64,000 nucleotides of DNA from Cellulophaga fucicola (GTDB lineage Bacteria > Bacteroidota > Bacteroidia > Flavobacteriales > Flavobacteriaceae): contig NZ_FPIY01000003.1 of assembly GCF_900119145.1 (NCBI RefSeq), forward strand, positions 462,245-526,244, in the 5' to 3' direction. The notes beneath the pieces are model-generated. The model was not told where the DNA came from. It saw only the letters and a program-made list of their open reading frames with translations, and made no database searches. Below are positions 20,304 to 29,061 of this stretch, in pieces. Within the stretch, counting starts at the first letter, position 1. Every line of letters begins with the position of its first letter. The position numbers and the translations under genes were made by a program.

Positions 20304-20317
20304 AGACAAGTCTGTCT
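20304..20317. promoter_or_regulatory. TetR operator at the tetR promoter
   Basis: AGACAAGTCTGTCT is identical to the site at 19678-19691 and overlaps the likely -33 element of the tetR promoter. Confidence 0.75.
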
Positions 20318-20333
20318 ATTTTTTGCAAAAAAG

Positions 20334-20362
20334 AAGAGCAACGTTGTTGTTTCGTCGCTCTT
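20334..20362 (-). terminator. terminator of the monooxygenase/reductase pair
   Basis: AAGAGC pairs with GCTCTT, with inner pairing of ACG to CGT, and is followed on the minus strand by a T-rich tail. It lies between the antibiotic-monooxygenase-like gene and the tetR promoter. Confidence 0.65.
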
Positions 20363-20420
20363 TGTGTATTAAAGAAATGTACTTGTAGTTTTTTGTAAAA
20401 AATGATATTCTTTTTTTAGC

Positions 20421-20708
20421 TTATATAAGTTGCGTTCTTAAAACTACTGGTTTTTCAGCAAATTTAGTAGCAGCCAAAGCTTTAAATTCAGTTATGTAAG
20501 GTTGTTTTCCGTGTAAATCTAATCCTTCTTCATTTTCCCATATTTCATGAAAAACAAAAGTAGTCTTATCTGTTAAGCCCTGTTGTAAGTCGTATTTAAT
20601 ACAAGCCTTTTCTTTTAAAGTCTCAACTACCATATTTTGTAAAGCAGCTTTAACTTCTTCAGTATACTCTGGTTTACTTTTTACTATTGCGGTTACATAA
20701 ATTTTCAT
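20421..20708 (-). CDS. putative quinol monooxygenase (ABM domain)
   Basis: A 95-residue protein of the antibiotic biosynthesis monooxygenase fold (YgiN-like), with the pattern MKIYVTAIVKSKPEY, CIKYDLQQGL and FVFHEIWENEEGLDLH. Such proteins act on quinols and related aromatics without bound cofactor. It starts 4 nt after the stop of the quinone-reductase-like gene, which points to a two-gene unit handling quinones, like the E. coli ygiN-mdaB pair. Confidence 0.85.
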   Translation of the reverse strand: MKIYVTAIVKSKPEYTEEVKAALQNMVVETLKEKACIKYDLQQGLTDKTTFVFHEIWENEEGLDLHGKQPYITEFKALAATKFAEKPVVLRTQLI

Positions 20709-20712
20709 ATTT

Positions 20713-21306
20713 CTAATATTTAAATTGATGTTGCAAATGTTGCGAATAAATGATCATATCCCTATCTATATTTGCATTTTTTTCTACATCGTGAAAATGG
20801 AAACTTTTAATAGGTGTCATCCCTGTAAAAGCATTCATTTTATGAAAACCAAATAAAGGTCCATCATCTACGCTAGTCTCATTAAAAAACTCCCCTGGCA
20901 TTGTAAAAGCGGTAGCAGGTGCATTCCAGCTAGAGGTTACCATATACTTTTTACCCGTCATTAATCCACCTGTACCATAGTTTATATCTGGGTTTGCAGA
21001 ACGTCTACCATCACTGTGGTAAATGCCTTTGTTGTGACCTTCTGTAAACACCACATCTATATATTTTTTAAAGTCGTGCGGTACCTGAAACCACCAGATA
21101 GGAGTGTGGTAGATAACTACGTCTGCCCAAGTAAATTTTTCTACCTCTTCAATCGCATTGTAGCCATCTGTTATGTGGGTTGTTTTTACTTCTACGTTAG
21201 ACATCTTGTTAAAAAAAGCAACTGTTGTGTCTGTTATTGTTTTATTAAACTGGCCGCTAGAGTGTCCAAAGTTTTGTCCTGCATTTATTATAAATATGTG
21301 TTTCAT
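20713..21306 (-). CDS. NAD(P)H-dependent oxidoreductase (MdaB/quinone reductase-like)
   Basis: A 197-residue flavodoxin-fold reductase with the flavin motif NAGQNFGHSSG near the N-terminus and YHTPIWWFQVPHDFKKYID typical of the MdaB/NQO1 group. The ATG at 21306 is chosen because MKHIFIINAG begins the first strand; an upstream frame adds nine residues. It is divergent from a LysR regulator, which probably controls it. Confidence 0.88.
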   Translation of the reverse strand: MKHIFIINAGQNFGHSSGQFNKTITDTTVAFFNKMSNVEVKTTHITDGYNAIEEVEKFTWADVVIYHTPIWWFQVPHDFKKYIDVVFTEGHNKGIYHSDGRRSANPDINYGTGGLMTGKKYMVTSSWNAPATAFTMPGEFFNETSVDDGPLFGFHKMNAFTGMTPIKSFHFHDVEKNANIDRDMIIYSQHLQHQFKY

Positions 21307-21374
21307 TTTTTCTCTTGTTTTACTATAGGACAAAGTTATAGGGTTAAATGTTATTATTAAAATAGTATAAATTA

Positions 21375-21382
21375 TACCTTTG
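21375..21382 (+). promoter_or_regulatory. LysR-gene promoter -7 box
   Basis: TACCTTTG matches TAnnTTTG and lies 24 nt before the ATG of the LysR gene. The AT-rich interval shared with the divergent reductase gene would be the natural LysR binding region. Confidence 0.55.
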
Positions 21383-21406
21383 TATTATAATTATAATAGT
21401 TTAGCT

Positions 21407-22303
21407 ATGGTAAACTTAGAATGGTATAGAACTTTTAAGGCAATATATAAGACAGGAACACTTACAAGCGCAGCAAATGCTTTGTATATTTCTCAGCCAG
21501 GTGTTAGTCTACATTTAAGTTCTTTAGAGAGTTATGTTGGTTATAAGCTTTTTGATCGTACAGGACGAAAAATGATACCTACAGAGCGTGGAAAGATATT
21601 ATATAATGTAGTTTCTGAAGGATTACACATTTTAGAGGAAGCTGAAAAAAATTACAAGCAAAGTACAGAGAAGCATACGCCAACAATTAGTATTGGAATG
21701 TGTTTTGAAACTTTTCAGATTACTTTAGAGCAGTACATTTCTACTTTACCCTTTAATGTTATTATTAGGTTTGGCGAATACCAAGAAATGTTGGATAACT
21801 TAGATAAAGGCATTCTTGATTTAATTATATCACCACAAAAAGGAAATTCTGCAAGCATTAGTTATGAAGCATTTTCTTCTGAAACTATTGTTTTGGTAGG
21901 TGGTAGTGAAGTAAATGATGCTAATTTTCAGCAATTGATAAGGGCTAAAAAATATACCGAAGCTGAAAACTGTTTAAAGCAAGAAAAATGGTACGGAACT
22001 ACAGGAGATATGGAACATTTGTTTCGATTTTGGCAATACAATTTTGGGCATCAACCAGATTTTAGACCCAACTATATTGTGCCCAACTTAAACTCTATAC
22101 TTAGGTGTTTAAGTAGTGCAAAAGGCTTGGCCGTAATTCCAGATTTTCTATGCAAAAAAGAGATAGAAGAAGGTAAGGTTAAATTGCTTTGGAAAGGCCA
22201 TAAAAAACTGACCAATACCTTGTATTTTGCCAATAGAACCAAAACATCTTATAGCTCCGAAATTGAGTTGATTAAAGGTCTTTTTAGAAAGGTTATGGTA
22301 TAA
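21407..22303 (+). CDS. LysR-family transcriptional regulator
   Basis: A 298-residue LysR regulator. The winged helix near the N-terminus reads SAANALYISQPGVSLHLSSL (about residues 20-39), followed by the substrate-binding domain. The ATG at 21407 is preferred because homologues begin MVNLEWYRTF and the promoter lies just upstream. Divergent placement to the quinone-reductase pair suggests it senses quinone or electrophile stress; this is inference. Confidence 0.88.
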   Translation: MVNLEWYRTFKAIYKTGTLTSAANALYISQPGVSLHLSSLESYVGYKLFDRTGRKMIPTERGKILYNVVSEGLHILEEAEKNYKQSTEKHTPTISIGMCFETFQITLEQYISTLPFNVIIRFGEYQEMLDNLDKGILDLIISPQKGNSASISYEAFSSETIVLVGGSEVNDANFQQLIRAKKYTEAENCLKQEKWYGTTGDMEHLFRFWQYNFGHQPDFRPNYIVPNLNSILRCLSSAKGLAVIPDFLCKKEIEEGKVKLLWKGHKKLTNTLYFANRTKTSYSSEIELIKGLFRKVMV

Positions 22304-22331
22304 TTTAAATATTTATACCAATCGTTATTTT

Positions 22332-23255
22332 TTACATATTTGTAATATACAAGAGAGAAAAAATAGAGATAAAAACCCACAAACTAACAGCTAGTATTAT
22401 AGGTTTTGGGCCTGTATTTTTTAGATCTTTAATAGAGATTGTAGTACCTACAATAAAAAGAGTTAGTACTAACAAGCGTTTAGAGTATAAAACAATATTT
22501 GTTGTAACAAAAGCTGGCAAAATATGGTAACTGTTAATTACAATTGCAGCCACAAAAAGTAAAATAAAATAAGGTATTTTTATTTTTTCTCCTTTAGTTT
22601 TAAAAATAAACATTGATACTATAGAAAGCGGTATAATCCATAAAGTTCTAGATAATTTTACTGTTGTAGCAATCTTTAAAGCTTCATCTCCGTAACCCAA
22701 TGCTGCGCCAACTACAGAGCTGGTATCGTGAATGGCAATAGCACACCAAAGTCCAAATTGAGTCTGACTTAAATCTAATGCGTGACCTAGTAACGGAAAT
22801 ACAAATAAAGCTATAGAGTTTAATAGAAATATAATGCCCAATGCAATACTAATAGTTTTTCCTTTAGCCTTTATTACAGGTGCAATTGCAGCTATGGCAC
22901 TACCACCGCAAATAGATGTTCCTGATGTTATTAAATGTCCTAGTTTTAAATCTATTTTTAATAATCTAGTTAGTATAAGGCCCAAACTTACAGTTAGTAC
23001 AATAGAGAAAAAGGTAAGACTTAGCCCTTCTTTACCTGTTTGTATTGTCTCTTTTAGAAACATTCCAAAACCAAGACCTACTACAGATATTTTTAAAAAG
23101 TAATGTATTGCCTTGTGACTATATGTTTTAAACGGATTTTTTAAAAATAATGTAAATACAAAACCCAAAACTAGTGCGGTGGGGCTATTAATTACTCCTA
23201 GCATTGCTGCTATTACTATACCTAGATAGATTAATTTTGGTCCTAAATTTTTCAT
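22332..23255 (-). CDS. yeiH: YeiH-family putative sulfate/sulfite exporter
   Basis: A 307-residue membrane protein of the UPF0324/YeiH family with about ten membrane helices and the conserved segments SGTSICGGSAIAA and AIHDTSSVVGAA. Family members are thought to export sulfate or related sulfur anions. The ATG at 23255 is chosen over one eight residues upstream because of the promoter position. A LysR regulator of the CysB-like type lies directly upstream on the same strand, an arrangement common for yeiH. Confidence 0.88.
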   Translation of the reverse strand: MKNLGPKLIYLGIVIAAMLGVINSPTALVLGFVFTLFLKNPFKTYSHKAIHYFLKISVVGLGFGMFLKETIQTGKEGLSLTFFSIVLTVSLGLILTRLLKIDLKLGHLITSGTSICGGSAIAAIAPVIKAKGKTISIALGIIFLLNSIALFVFPLLGHALDLSQTQFGLWCAIAIHDTSSVVGAALGYGDEALKIATTVKLSRTLWIIPLSIVSMFIFKTKGEKIKIPYFILLFVAAIVINSYHILPAFVTTNIVLYSKRLLVLTLFIVGTTISIKDLKNTGPKPIILAVSLWVFISIFSLLYITNM

Positions 23256-23276
23256 ATCAATTAGATTATTTTGATA

Positions 23277-23284
23277 CAAAAGTA
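23277..23284 (-). promoter_or_regulatory. yeiH promoter -7 box
   Basis: Minus strand TACTTTTG matches TAnnTTTG and lies 21 nt before the yeiH ATG at 23255. Confidence 0.6.
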
Positions 23285-23331
23285 AATTAGATGTATAACT
23301 TTTAAGCGAATTTAAAAGCTATCTAGTATAA

Positions 23332-24216
23332 CTATAAGTTATAGTTATTGCGTACGTATTTTTCAAAAGTATCCATAGTCTTAGACTGGTAGCCTGTTCT
23401 AGAAACAAAATAGAACCAACGTTCTATGGTAAAATCTTTAATGTCTATTACTTTTAGCTTGTTATTAAGTAAGTCTTCTGTAACTGCATTAATAGATAGT
23501 AAAGCGTAACTATTAGCGTGGTATAAGTAGTTTTTAATGGCTTCTGTGCTGTTAAGAGTTACTACGGTGTTTAGCTTTTTAATATTATTTTTTAATAAAA
23601 ATTGCTGTATAATTTCTCTTGTTCCAGATCCCATTTCTCTAGCTATTACGGGTAGCCTTTCTAGTTCTTTTAACGGTATTATTCCTTTTTTATAACTTGT
23701 ATTTTTAGCATTGGTAACCAAAACAATTTCATCTTTAATAAATTCTTTAAATTGTAGTTTAGGGTTTGTGTTTTTACCTTCGGTGATGCCAAAATCTAGT
23801 TGCTGATTTAAAATTAGCTCTTCAATTTCATCAGAATTTTCACTATCAATTTTAAAGTTTGTATTAGGAAACTGCGTTCTAAATTTGGCTATTACTTTGG
23901 GTATAATATAATTGGCAATAGTAGTGCTTACACCAAAGCTTATCTCATCCGGAAAAGCTTTTTCCTTGTCTAAAAATTGCTGGTCTATTTCTGAGTAGAT
24001 GTCTAAAATTCTGTTTGCGTAAACTAAAAAAGCTTTGCCGTTGTCTGTAAGCTCTATTGAGTTTCTTTTTCTAATAAAAAAAGCACATTTATAATCGTCT
24101 TCTAAATTTCTAATGGCTTTGGAAACAGCTGGCTGAGAGATAAAAAGTTGTTCTGCAGCTTTGGTAAAACTTGCGTGTTGCGCAACGCTTTTAAATATGT
24201 GTAACTTATTTTTCAT
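23332..24216 (-). CDS. LysR-family regulator (YeiE/CysB-like)
   Basis: A 294-residue LysR regulator with the helix-turn-helix SFTKAAEQLFISQPAVSKAI (about residues 16-35). The effector domain contains REMGSGTREIIQQFL, typical of the CysB/YeiE branch that responds to sulfur compounds. The ATG at 24216 is chosen; a GTG two codons upstream is also possible. It precedes yeiH and probably activates it. Confidence 0.88.
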   Translation of the reverse strand: MKNKLHIFKSVAQHASFTKAAEQLFISQPAVSKAIRNLEDDYKCAFFIRKRNSIELTDNGKAFLVYANRILDIYSEIDQQFLDKEKAFPDEISFGVSTTIANYIIPKVIAKFRTQFPNTNFKIDSENSDEIEELILNQQLDFGITEGKNTNPKLQFKEFIKDEIVLVTNAKNTSYKKGIIPLKELERLPVIAREMGSGTREIIQQFLLKNNIKKLNTVVTLNSTEAIKNYLYHANSYALLSINAVTEDLLNNKLKVIDIKDFTIERWFYFVSRTGYQSKTMDTFEKYVRNNYNL

Positions 24217-24237
24217 TACCACTAAATTACATATTAT

Positions 24238-25113
24238 TTATTGATAACTTTTTTTAAACTGAAGCGGTGTAAGATTGGTTTTTGCCTTAAATATTTTAGA
24301 AAAATAAGCATAATCTTTAAAGCCTAAAATATCTGCAATACTAGCTAATGTGTTTTTAGAATGCACAATTAACCGTTTAGATTCTAACAGTACACGTTCT
24401 GTAATTATGTCTGTAGTTGTTTTGCCTAGTGTTGCTTTACAAATACGATTTAAATGCTTTGGTGTTATATGTAATTTTTCTGCATAAAATTGTGCCGACT
24501 TTTCTGTTTTATAATGCAATTCTATTTCTTTTTCTAGTGCGCGCAAAGTTTCAATATAGGTGGTAGAAGTTGCTTTTGTAGATATTTTGCTATTTCCGTA
24601 TTGTCTAGCTAAATCTATATATGCAGTGTGTATAAGACTGGCTATCTTCTGTTTTTTATAAGGCAAGTCGTTGTAATATTCATTGTTAATACTAGAGAAT
24701 ATAGTAGCTATACTATTTAGTTTATTAGGCTCCAAAACTATATCTGGCGCATTTTTATGAGAGTAATAAAACGGAAACTGTTCTAATTTACTTTTAGAGA
24801 AATGAAGTTCATAAAAATCCTGAGTATGAAAAAAGATATAGCCTTCTGGTTCGCTGGTAAATTGCCAATAGTGGGTTTGTCCTGGTTTTAGAAAAAATAC
24901 GCTTCCAGTTGTAACGGTATAGCTGTTAAAATCTATTTCATGTATACCATCGCCTTTTGTGAACAGAACGCATAGATAAAAGTTGTGACTGTGTGGTTTG
25001 TTTATAACCGACTCATTTTTTATTAAGTGCGACTTTAAGTCATTGCTATAAAAGTCGGATAGTGGTACATTTTGTTCAAATTGCTCTATATCTAATACCG
25101 GTATATTCTTCAT
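24238..25113 (-). CDS. AraC-family transcriptional regulator
   Basis: A 291-residue regulator with an N-terminal cupin-like sensing domain (about residues 25-140; HSHNFYLCVLF, then FFLKPGQTHYWQ) and a C-terminal double helix-turn-helix AraC domain (about 190-291; QFYAEKLHITPKHLNRICK, IADILGFKDYAYFSKIFK). No adjacent target is obvious. It is divergent from the DUF983 gene. Confidence 0.88.
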   Translation of the reverse strand: MKNIPVLDIEQFEQNVPLSDFYSNDLKSHLIKNESVINKPHSHNFYLCVLFTKGDGIHEIDFNSYTVTTGSVFFLKPGQTHYWQFTSEPEGYIFFHTQDFYELHFSKSKLEQFPFYYSHKNAPDIVLEPNKLNSIATIFSSINNEYYNDLPYKKQKIASLIHTAYIDLARQYGNSKISTKATSTTYIETLRALEKEIELHYKTEKSAQFYAEKLHITPKHLNRICKATLGKTTTDIITERVLLESKRLIVHSKNTLASIADILGFKDYAYFSKIFKAKTNLTPLQFKKSYQ

Positions 25114-25184
25114 TTTAATCTAATATGTCCTAAAAGTACAAAAAATGGCGAATTTTGTATGATTTTTTTATTGATGAATCACTG

Positions 25185-25192
25185 TACATTTG
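25185..25192 (+). promoter_or_regulatory. promoter -7 box of the DUF983 gene
   Basis: TACATTTG matches TAnnTTTG and lies 16 nt before the ATG. Confidence 0.6.
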
Positions 25193-25208
25193 CTTAAAAA
25201 AATAAATT

Positions 25209-25571
25209 ATGGCATCACAATTCTTATCATTGTTAAAAGGGAAATGTCCGCAGTGTAAAAAAAGAAGCATTTTTAATACTGTTCAGGGATTGTTCTTTTT
25301 GTCTATACCAGAGATGGATCAGGTGTGTAAAAATTGCAATTTTAAATATGAGAAGGAACCTGGCTTTTTTTTTGGGGCTATGTTTGTTAGTTATGCTTTG
25401 GCAGTAGCAGAGTTTGTAGCGTTTGCAGTAGTTTTTTACTTTATACTTCACTTCCCAATATTGTATACGTTTTTTGGTGTAATATTCTTTGCACTTTTAC
25501 TAAGTACAACCAATTACAAGTATTCTAGAATAATATGGATTTATCTATTTTATAAAGAAAAGAAGGCTTAA
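25209..25571 (+). CDS. DUF983 membrane protein
   Basis: A 120-residue member of the DUF983 family: an N-terminal zinc-ribbon-like CPQCKK (about residues 15-20) and CKNC (about 41-44), then two membrane helices (about 55-100). The family is common in Bacteroidota and Alphaproteobacteria and has no established function. It is convergent with the VOC-family gene 5 nt downstream. Confidence 0.85.
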   Translation: MASQFLSLLKGKCPQCKKRSIFNTVQGLFFLSIPEMDQVCKNCNFKYEKEPGFFFGAMFVSYALAVAEFVAFAVVFYFILHFPILYTFFGVIFFALLLSTTNYKYSRIIWIYLFYKEKKA

Positions 25572-25576
25572 GTGTA

Positions 25577-25969
25577 CTATGCTGTAGGCTGAATTAAATC
25601 CCATTTATTTCCGTACAAATCTTTAAATATAGCAACAATGCCATAAGGTTGTTCTGTAGGCTCTTGTATAAATACAACCCCGTTTTTACTAAAAAGGGTA
25701 TAGTCTCTTTTGGTATCACTAGTCTGCATAAAAAATGCAACGCCATCACCAGCTTGTTTACCTACAGTTGCTTTTTGCAACTCAGAACTAGCTAGAGATA
25801 GTACTAAACCAAAATCGGGTTGATTTTTTGCTTGTATTGTAACCCATCTTTTGCCATCACCAAGTTGTACATCTTCAACCAAAATAAAATTTAATTTTTG
25901 AGTATAAAATGTAATAGCATCATCGTAATTAAGAACTAAAAGAGTGGCGTTTTTTATAGCGTGTGTCAT
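25577..25969 (-). CDS. VOC-family (glyoxalase-like) protein
   Basis: A 130-residue protein of the vicinal oxygen chelate fold: LLVLNYDDAITFYTQKLNF at the N-terminus and FKDLYGNKWDLIQP at the C-terminus with the acidic metal-ligand position. Members include lactoylglutathione lyases, dioxygenases and antibiotic-binding proteins; the substrate is unknown. It starts 3 nt after the stop of the upstream hypothetical gene, suggesting cotranscription. Confidence 0.85.
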   Translation of the reverse strand: MTHAIKNATLLVLNYDDAITFYTQKLNFILVEDVQLGDGKRWVTIQAKNQPDFGLVLSLASSELQKATVGKQAGDGVAFFMQTSDTKRDYTLFSKNGVVFIQEPTEQPYGIVAIFKDLYGNKWDLIQPTA

Positions 25970-25972
25970 AGT

Positions 25973-26344
25973 CTATTTAGTTTCGTAAGCGTGTTTTTGT
26001 TTTTCGTAATCTTTAAATTCATTTTCTGTCATTTGAAAAATAATTTTTGAATACTTGGAGTAATTTATAGCATCTTTTTCTTTTAAAAAATTGGTAATGC
26101 AATATTGTGTAAAAGGATATTGTAGGTCTTTAATTTTAAATGAAGAATACCGCTCTTTAGACTGTGGATGTCTTTTTCTTAATGTCTTATAAGATTTGTG
26201 CAGCGAACGTGCTAAGTACTTGCACAGATCAGAGAATATACTTTCTGGTATTTTCTCATCAGTTATTGGTTTGTAGTGGTTTTCTATCTTTTCTAGAAAG
26301 GCTTTCTTAGACTCAAGTTTGTAATCGTTTTTCTCTAGAGTCAT
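25973..26344 (-). CDS. hypothetical protein
   Basis: A 123-residue soluble, lysine-rich, mostly helical protein with no recognised domain. It is immediately upstream of the VOC-family gene (3-nt gap), so the two are likely one transcript. Confidence 0.6.
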   Translation of the reverse strand: MTLEKNDYKLESKKAFLEKIENHYKPITDEKIPESIFSDLCKYLARSLHKSYKTLRKRHPQSKERYSSFKIKDLQYPFTQYCITNFLKEKDAINYSKYSKIIFQMTENEFKDYEKQKHAYETK

Positions 26345-26387
26345 TGGTTGGTTGGCTTGTTAAGTTAAGTGCTAATAAGGTTATTTA

Positions 26388-26423
26388 CACACTACTTTAT
26401 ACTTAAAAAGCAAAAGTAGTGTG
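26388..26423. terminator. stem-loop between two minus-strand genes
   Basis: CACACTACTTT pairs perfectly with AAAGTAGTGTG across a 14-nt loop, just downstream of the SDR stop. It lacks a clear T run, so it may be a weak terminator or message-stabilising hairpin. Confidence 0.55.
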
Positions 26424-26442
26424 CTGTAGTTATAAGCGTTTA

Positions 26443-27162
26443 TTATGGGTTTGTAGACCATAAAGATGCGTTCTTAAGCATAGCTCTTCTAGGCAGTTTT
26501 AAACCAGCAACAATAAGCTCTGCAAAATCTTCAGGTTGCAACACGCTATCTTCAGAATCTTTAGTTGCTATTCCTAAATCGATAGACATGTCTGATGCAA
26601 TAGTACTAGGTGTTAATGTACAAACTCTAATGTTGTTTTTACGTACCTCTTTCATTAAAGATTCAGACATACCAATAACAGCAAATTTAGATGCTGAGTA
26701 TGCAGATGTATTAGCATTACCATTTAAACCAGCAGTAGAAGAAATATTAATAATATCACCAGAGTTTTTCTCTATTAAATGAGGTAAAATCTCTTTAGTT
26801 ACATAGTAAACTCCCATTACATTAGTTTGCATAATTTGTGCCCATTGGTCTGCTTCCATATCGTTAAAAGATCCAAAAGCAGCAATACCAGCGTTGTTTA
26901 CTAAAATATCTATGCTTCCAAAAGCATCAAAAATAGATTTAATTCCTTTTTTAACTTCAGCTTGGTTGCCAACATCAAAGACAGCATAAGTTGCATCTAC
27001 GCCTAAGGCCTTAATTTCTGTAACTGTTGCTTCTAATGTTTCTTTGTTTCTGCCAGTAATAGCAATATCTACACCTTCTTTAGCTAAAGCCAAAGCAGTT
27101 GCTTTTCCTAGTCCTCTGCTACCACCAGTAATAAGTGCTTTTTGTCCTTTTATGTTTTCCAT
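26443..27162 (-). CDS. SDR-family oxidoreductase (3-ketoacyl-ACP reductase-like)
   Basis: A 239-residue short-chain dehydrogenase/reductase with TGGSRGLGKAT (about residues 11-21), NNAG, the catalytic serine in NISSTAG and YSASK (about residue 154). It resembles FabG-type reductases but stands alone, away from fatty acid synthesis genes, so a different substrate is likely. Confidence 0.9.
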   Translation of the reverse strand: MENIKGQKALITGGSRGLGKATALALAKEGVDIAITGRNKETLEATVTEIKALGVDATYAVFDVGNQAEVKKGIKSIFDAFGSIDILVNNAGIAAFGSFNDMEADQWAQIMQTNVMGVYYVTKEILPHLIEKNSGDIINISSTAGLNGNANTSAYSASKFAVIGMSESLMKEVRKNNIRVCTLTPSTIASDMSIDLGIATKDSEDSVLQPEDFAELIVAGLKLPRRAMLKNASLWSTNP

Positions 27163-27398
27163 TATATATTATGTGTTATACTGAAATAAAAATAATACTA
27201 TTTCAGGTTTAGTAGTGTTGCAAAAATATAGAACATCTAGCTTTTGTAATAACTTACAGTGTTGGTTTTTTGTTAAGATTTTTAGAGGTGTCTTTTGTAA
27301 AGTAAAAAAAGCTTACAATTGCTTCGCATAATATTTTTTTTACTGAAACTCAATTTTGTTTATTTGCACAATTAAGCAGGACAACTACTATTTGCGAT

Positions 27399-28970
27399 AT
27401 GAGTTTTAAAATCTTTTTTTCTAAAATAAAGTACACTACATTGGTGCTTGTTATGGTAATTGTAACAGTGCTTAGTACTTTGGCTTTGAGTTACTTAATT
27501 AGTGGTGAAATTGCTATAGTTAGTGAGGATATTGCTAAACGTAATTTTAGGGAAAAATACGATGGTACAAATGCGGAACTTACCAGATTAGAGAGTTTTT
27601 TAGGGAGAATAGAACAAATAGTAGAAACGTCTAGCTCGGTAACAGAGTTGCAAAATAATTTTAAAACTTGGACCTCTTTTCAACCACAACAATTAGACTC
27701 TTTGGTTACTTGGCAACATTTATCTGCATTAGAAAATCTAGAACCATTACCAGCAATTACTACTTTGCAAGACACAATTTTACCATTAAATACAGAGGGT
27801 CATTTTTTTTCAGTTGTAAAAAAACAAAGCTTTTTAGTGCCTGTACAAAAAGGTTATGTATGGCGCAATAAACTTACATTGGTTACACCTAAAAAAGACA
27901 GTTTGTTTTTAGGGTATGATATTGCACTTAAAGATTTACAAAAGTATTTTACAAACGTAGATTCTAAGTCGGCCAGCTATGCCTATGTTTTTAACAAAGA
28001 AGGCTTGTGTATTCTTCATCCAGATGAAAAGTTGTTAGGTAAAAGTGTGTTTTCTTTTAATTCTATAACCCCTAAAGATACTGTTGGTATTACTACTGGT
28101 ACAGAAAAAGCAGTTGTTGTTAAATCGGAATATCTAGAATTAGATGTAATAAGGTATTTGCAGCCGCTAAAATTAAAACAAGCATCTTGGTATATTGCTG
28201 TGAGTTCACCTAAAAATATAAGCGAAGAAAATGTTACTAAAATAAGACAGTATACTTTTTTAATCTATGGTATTTCTACAATGCTATTGGTGTTTGTGTT
28301 CTACTTTTTTAACCGAAGAATAAAAAATCAATACATAGAAAAAGAACGATTATTAAAAGAGAAAAATAATCTTATTGTACAAAATCAAATTTCAGAAAAA
28401 GAAAGTACTTTTCTTCAGCTACAACAATTAAAAGAGCAAATAAATCCACATTTTTTATTTAATGCTCTAAATGCATTATATATGCTAATAGACATTAATA
28501 AAGAAAAGTCTAAAGTCTTTGCTTTAAAGCTATCTAAATTATACAGGTATTTTATATCTCCGCCAACAAATAATATTACGCCAGTAGAAAAAGAACTTGC
28601 CCTATTAAATGAATACATTTACTTGCAGCAAACACGATTTAATAAGAGTTTGGTTGTTGTTATCTTGGGAGACGAGCACGCGGTAAAAAATTATTACATT
28701 CCGTTTTTGGCCTTGCAAAGCTTAGTAGAGAATGCAATTAAGCATAATGAAGTAACCAAGACAAAACCATTAACAATTACGGTGACTTTAAAAGAAGACG
28801 GTATAGAAGTCGTAAATAACTACCAGCCAATTGCAAAACTACAAGAAAGCAATCATTTTGGTATAGATTATTTAAAACACATCTATAAATTTTATAATGT
28901 AACTAATTTCACAAATTATCAGAAAAATAAGCAATATATATGTTTTTTGCCTTACATAGTTGTTAAATAA
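27399..28970 (+). CDS. LytS-type sensor histidine kinase
   Basis: A 523-residue kinase. Two membrane helices (about residues 10-32 and 287-305) enclose a periplasmic Cache-like sensing domain of about 250 residues. A coiled coil leads to the His_kinase domain with the phosphoacceptor in QINPHFLFNALNALY (about residue 348) and an ATP-binding segment LVENAIKHNE. LytS-type kinases normally pair with a LytTR regulator; the only one nearby is at 36414, on the far side of the protease and SusC/SusD genes. Confidence 0.9.
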   Translation: MSFKIFFSKIKYTTLVLVMVIVTVLSTLALSYLISGEIAIVSEDIAKRNFREKYDGTNAELTRLESFLGRIEQIVETSSSVTELQNNFKTWTSFQPQQLDSLVTWQHLSALENLEPLPAITTLQDTILPLNTEGHFFSVVKKQSFLVPVQKGYVWRNKLTLVTPKKDSLFLGYDIALKDLQKYFTNVDSKSASYAYVFNKEGLCILHPDEKLLGKSVFSFNSITPKDTVGITTGTEKAVVVKSEYLELDVIRYLQPLKLKQASWYIAVSSPKNISEENVTKIRQYTFLIYGISTMLLVFVFYFFNRRIKNQYIEKERLLKEKNNLIVQNQISEKESTFLQLQQLKEQINPHFLFNALNALYMLIDINKEKSKVFALKLSKLYRYFISPPTNNITPVEKELALLNEYIYLQQTRFNKSLVVVILGDEHAVKNYYIPFLALQSLVENAIKHNEVTKTKPLTITVTLKEDGIEVVNNYQPIAKLQESNHFGIDYLKHIYKFYNVTNFTNYQKNKQYICFLPYIVVK

Positions 28971-29061
28971 ACCATTCACTCCGCAATAATATCCACTCAC
29001 TCTTGTTTTTTTGTTAGTATCTTCTAAAATCTAGATTTTTAGGCAAAATAAAAATCTTATT

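Noticed and set aside
19973..20309. Longer TetR protein starting with TTG at 20309
   Set aside because: That start lies inside the operator and upstream of the -7 box, so it would not be transcribed from the recognised promoter.
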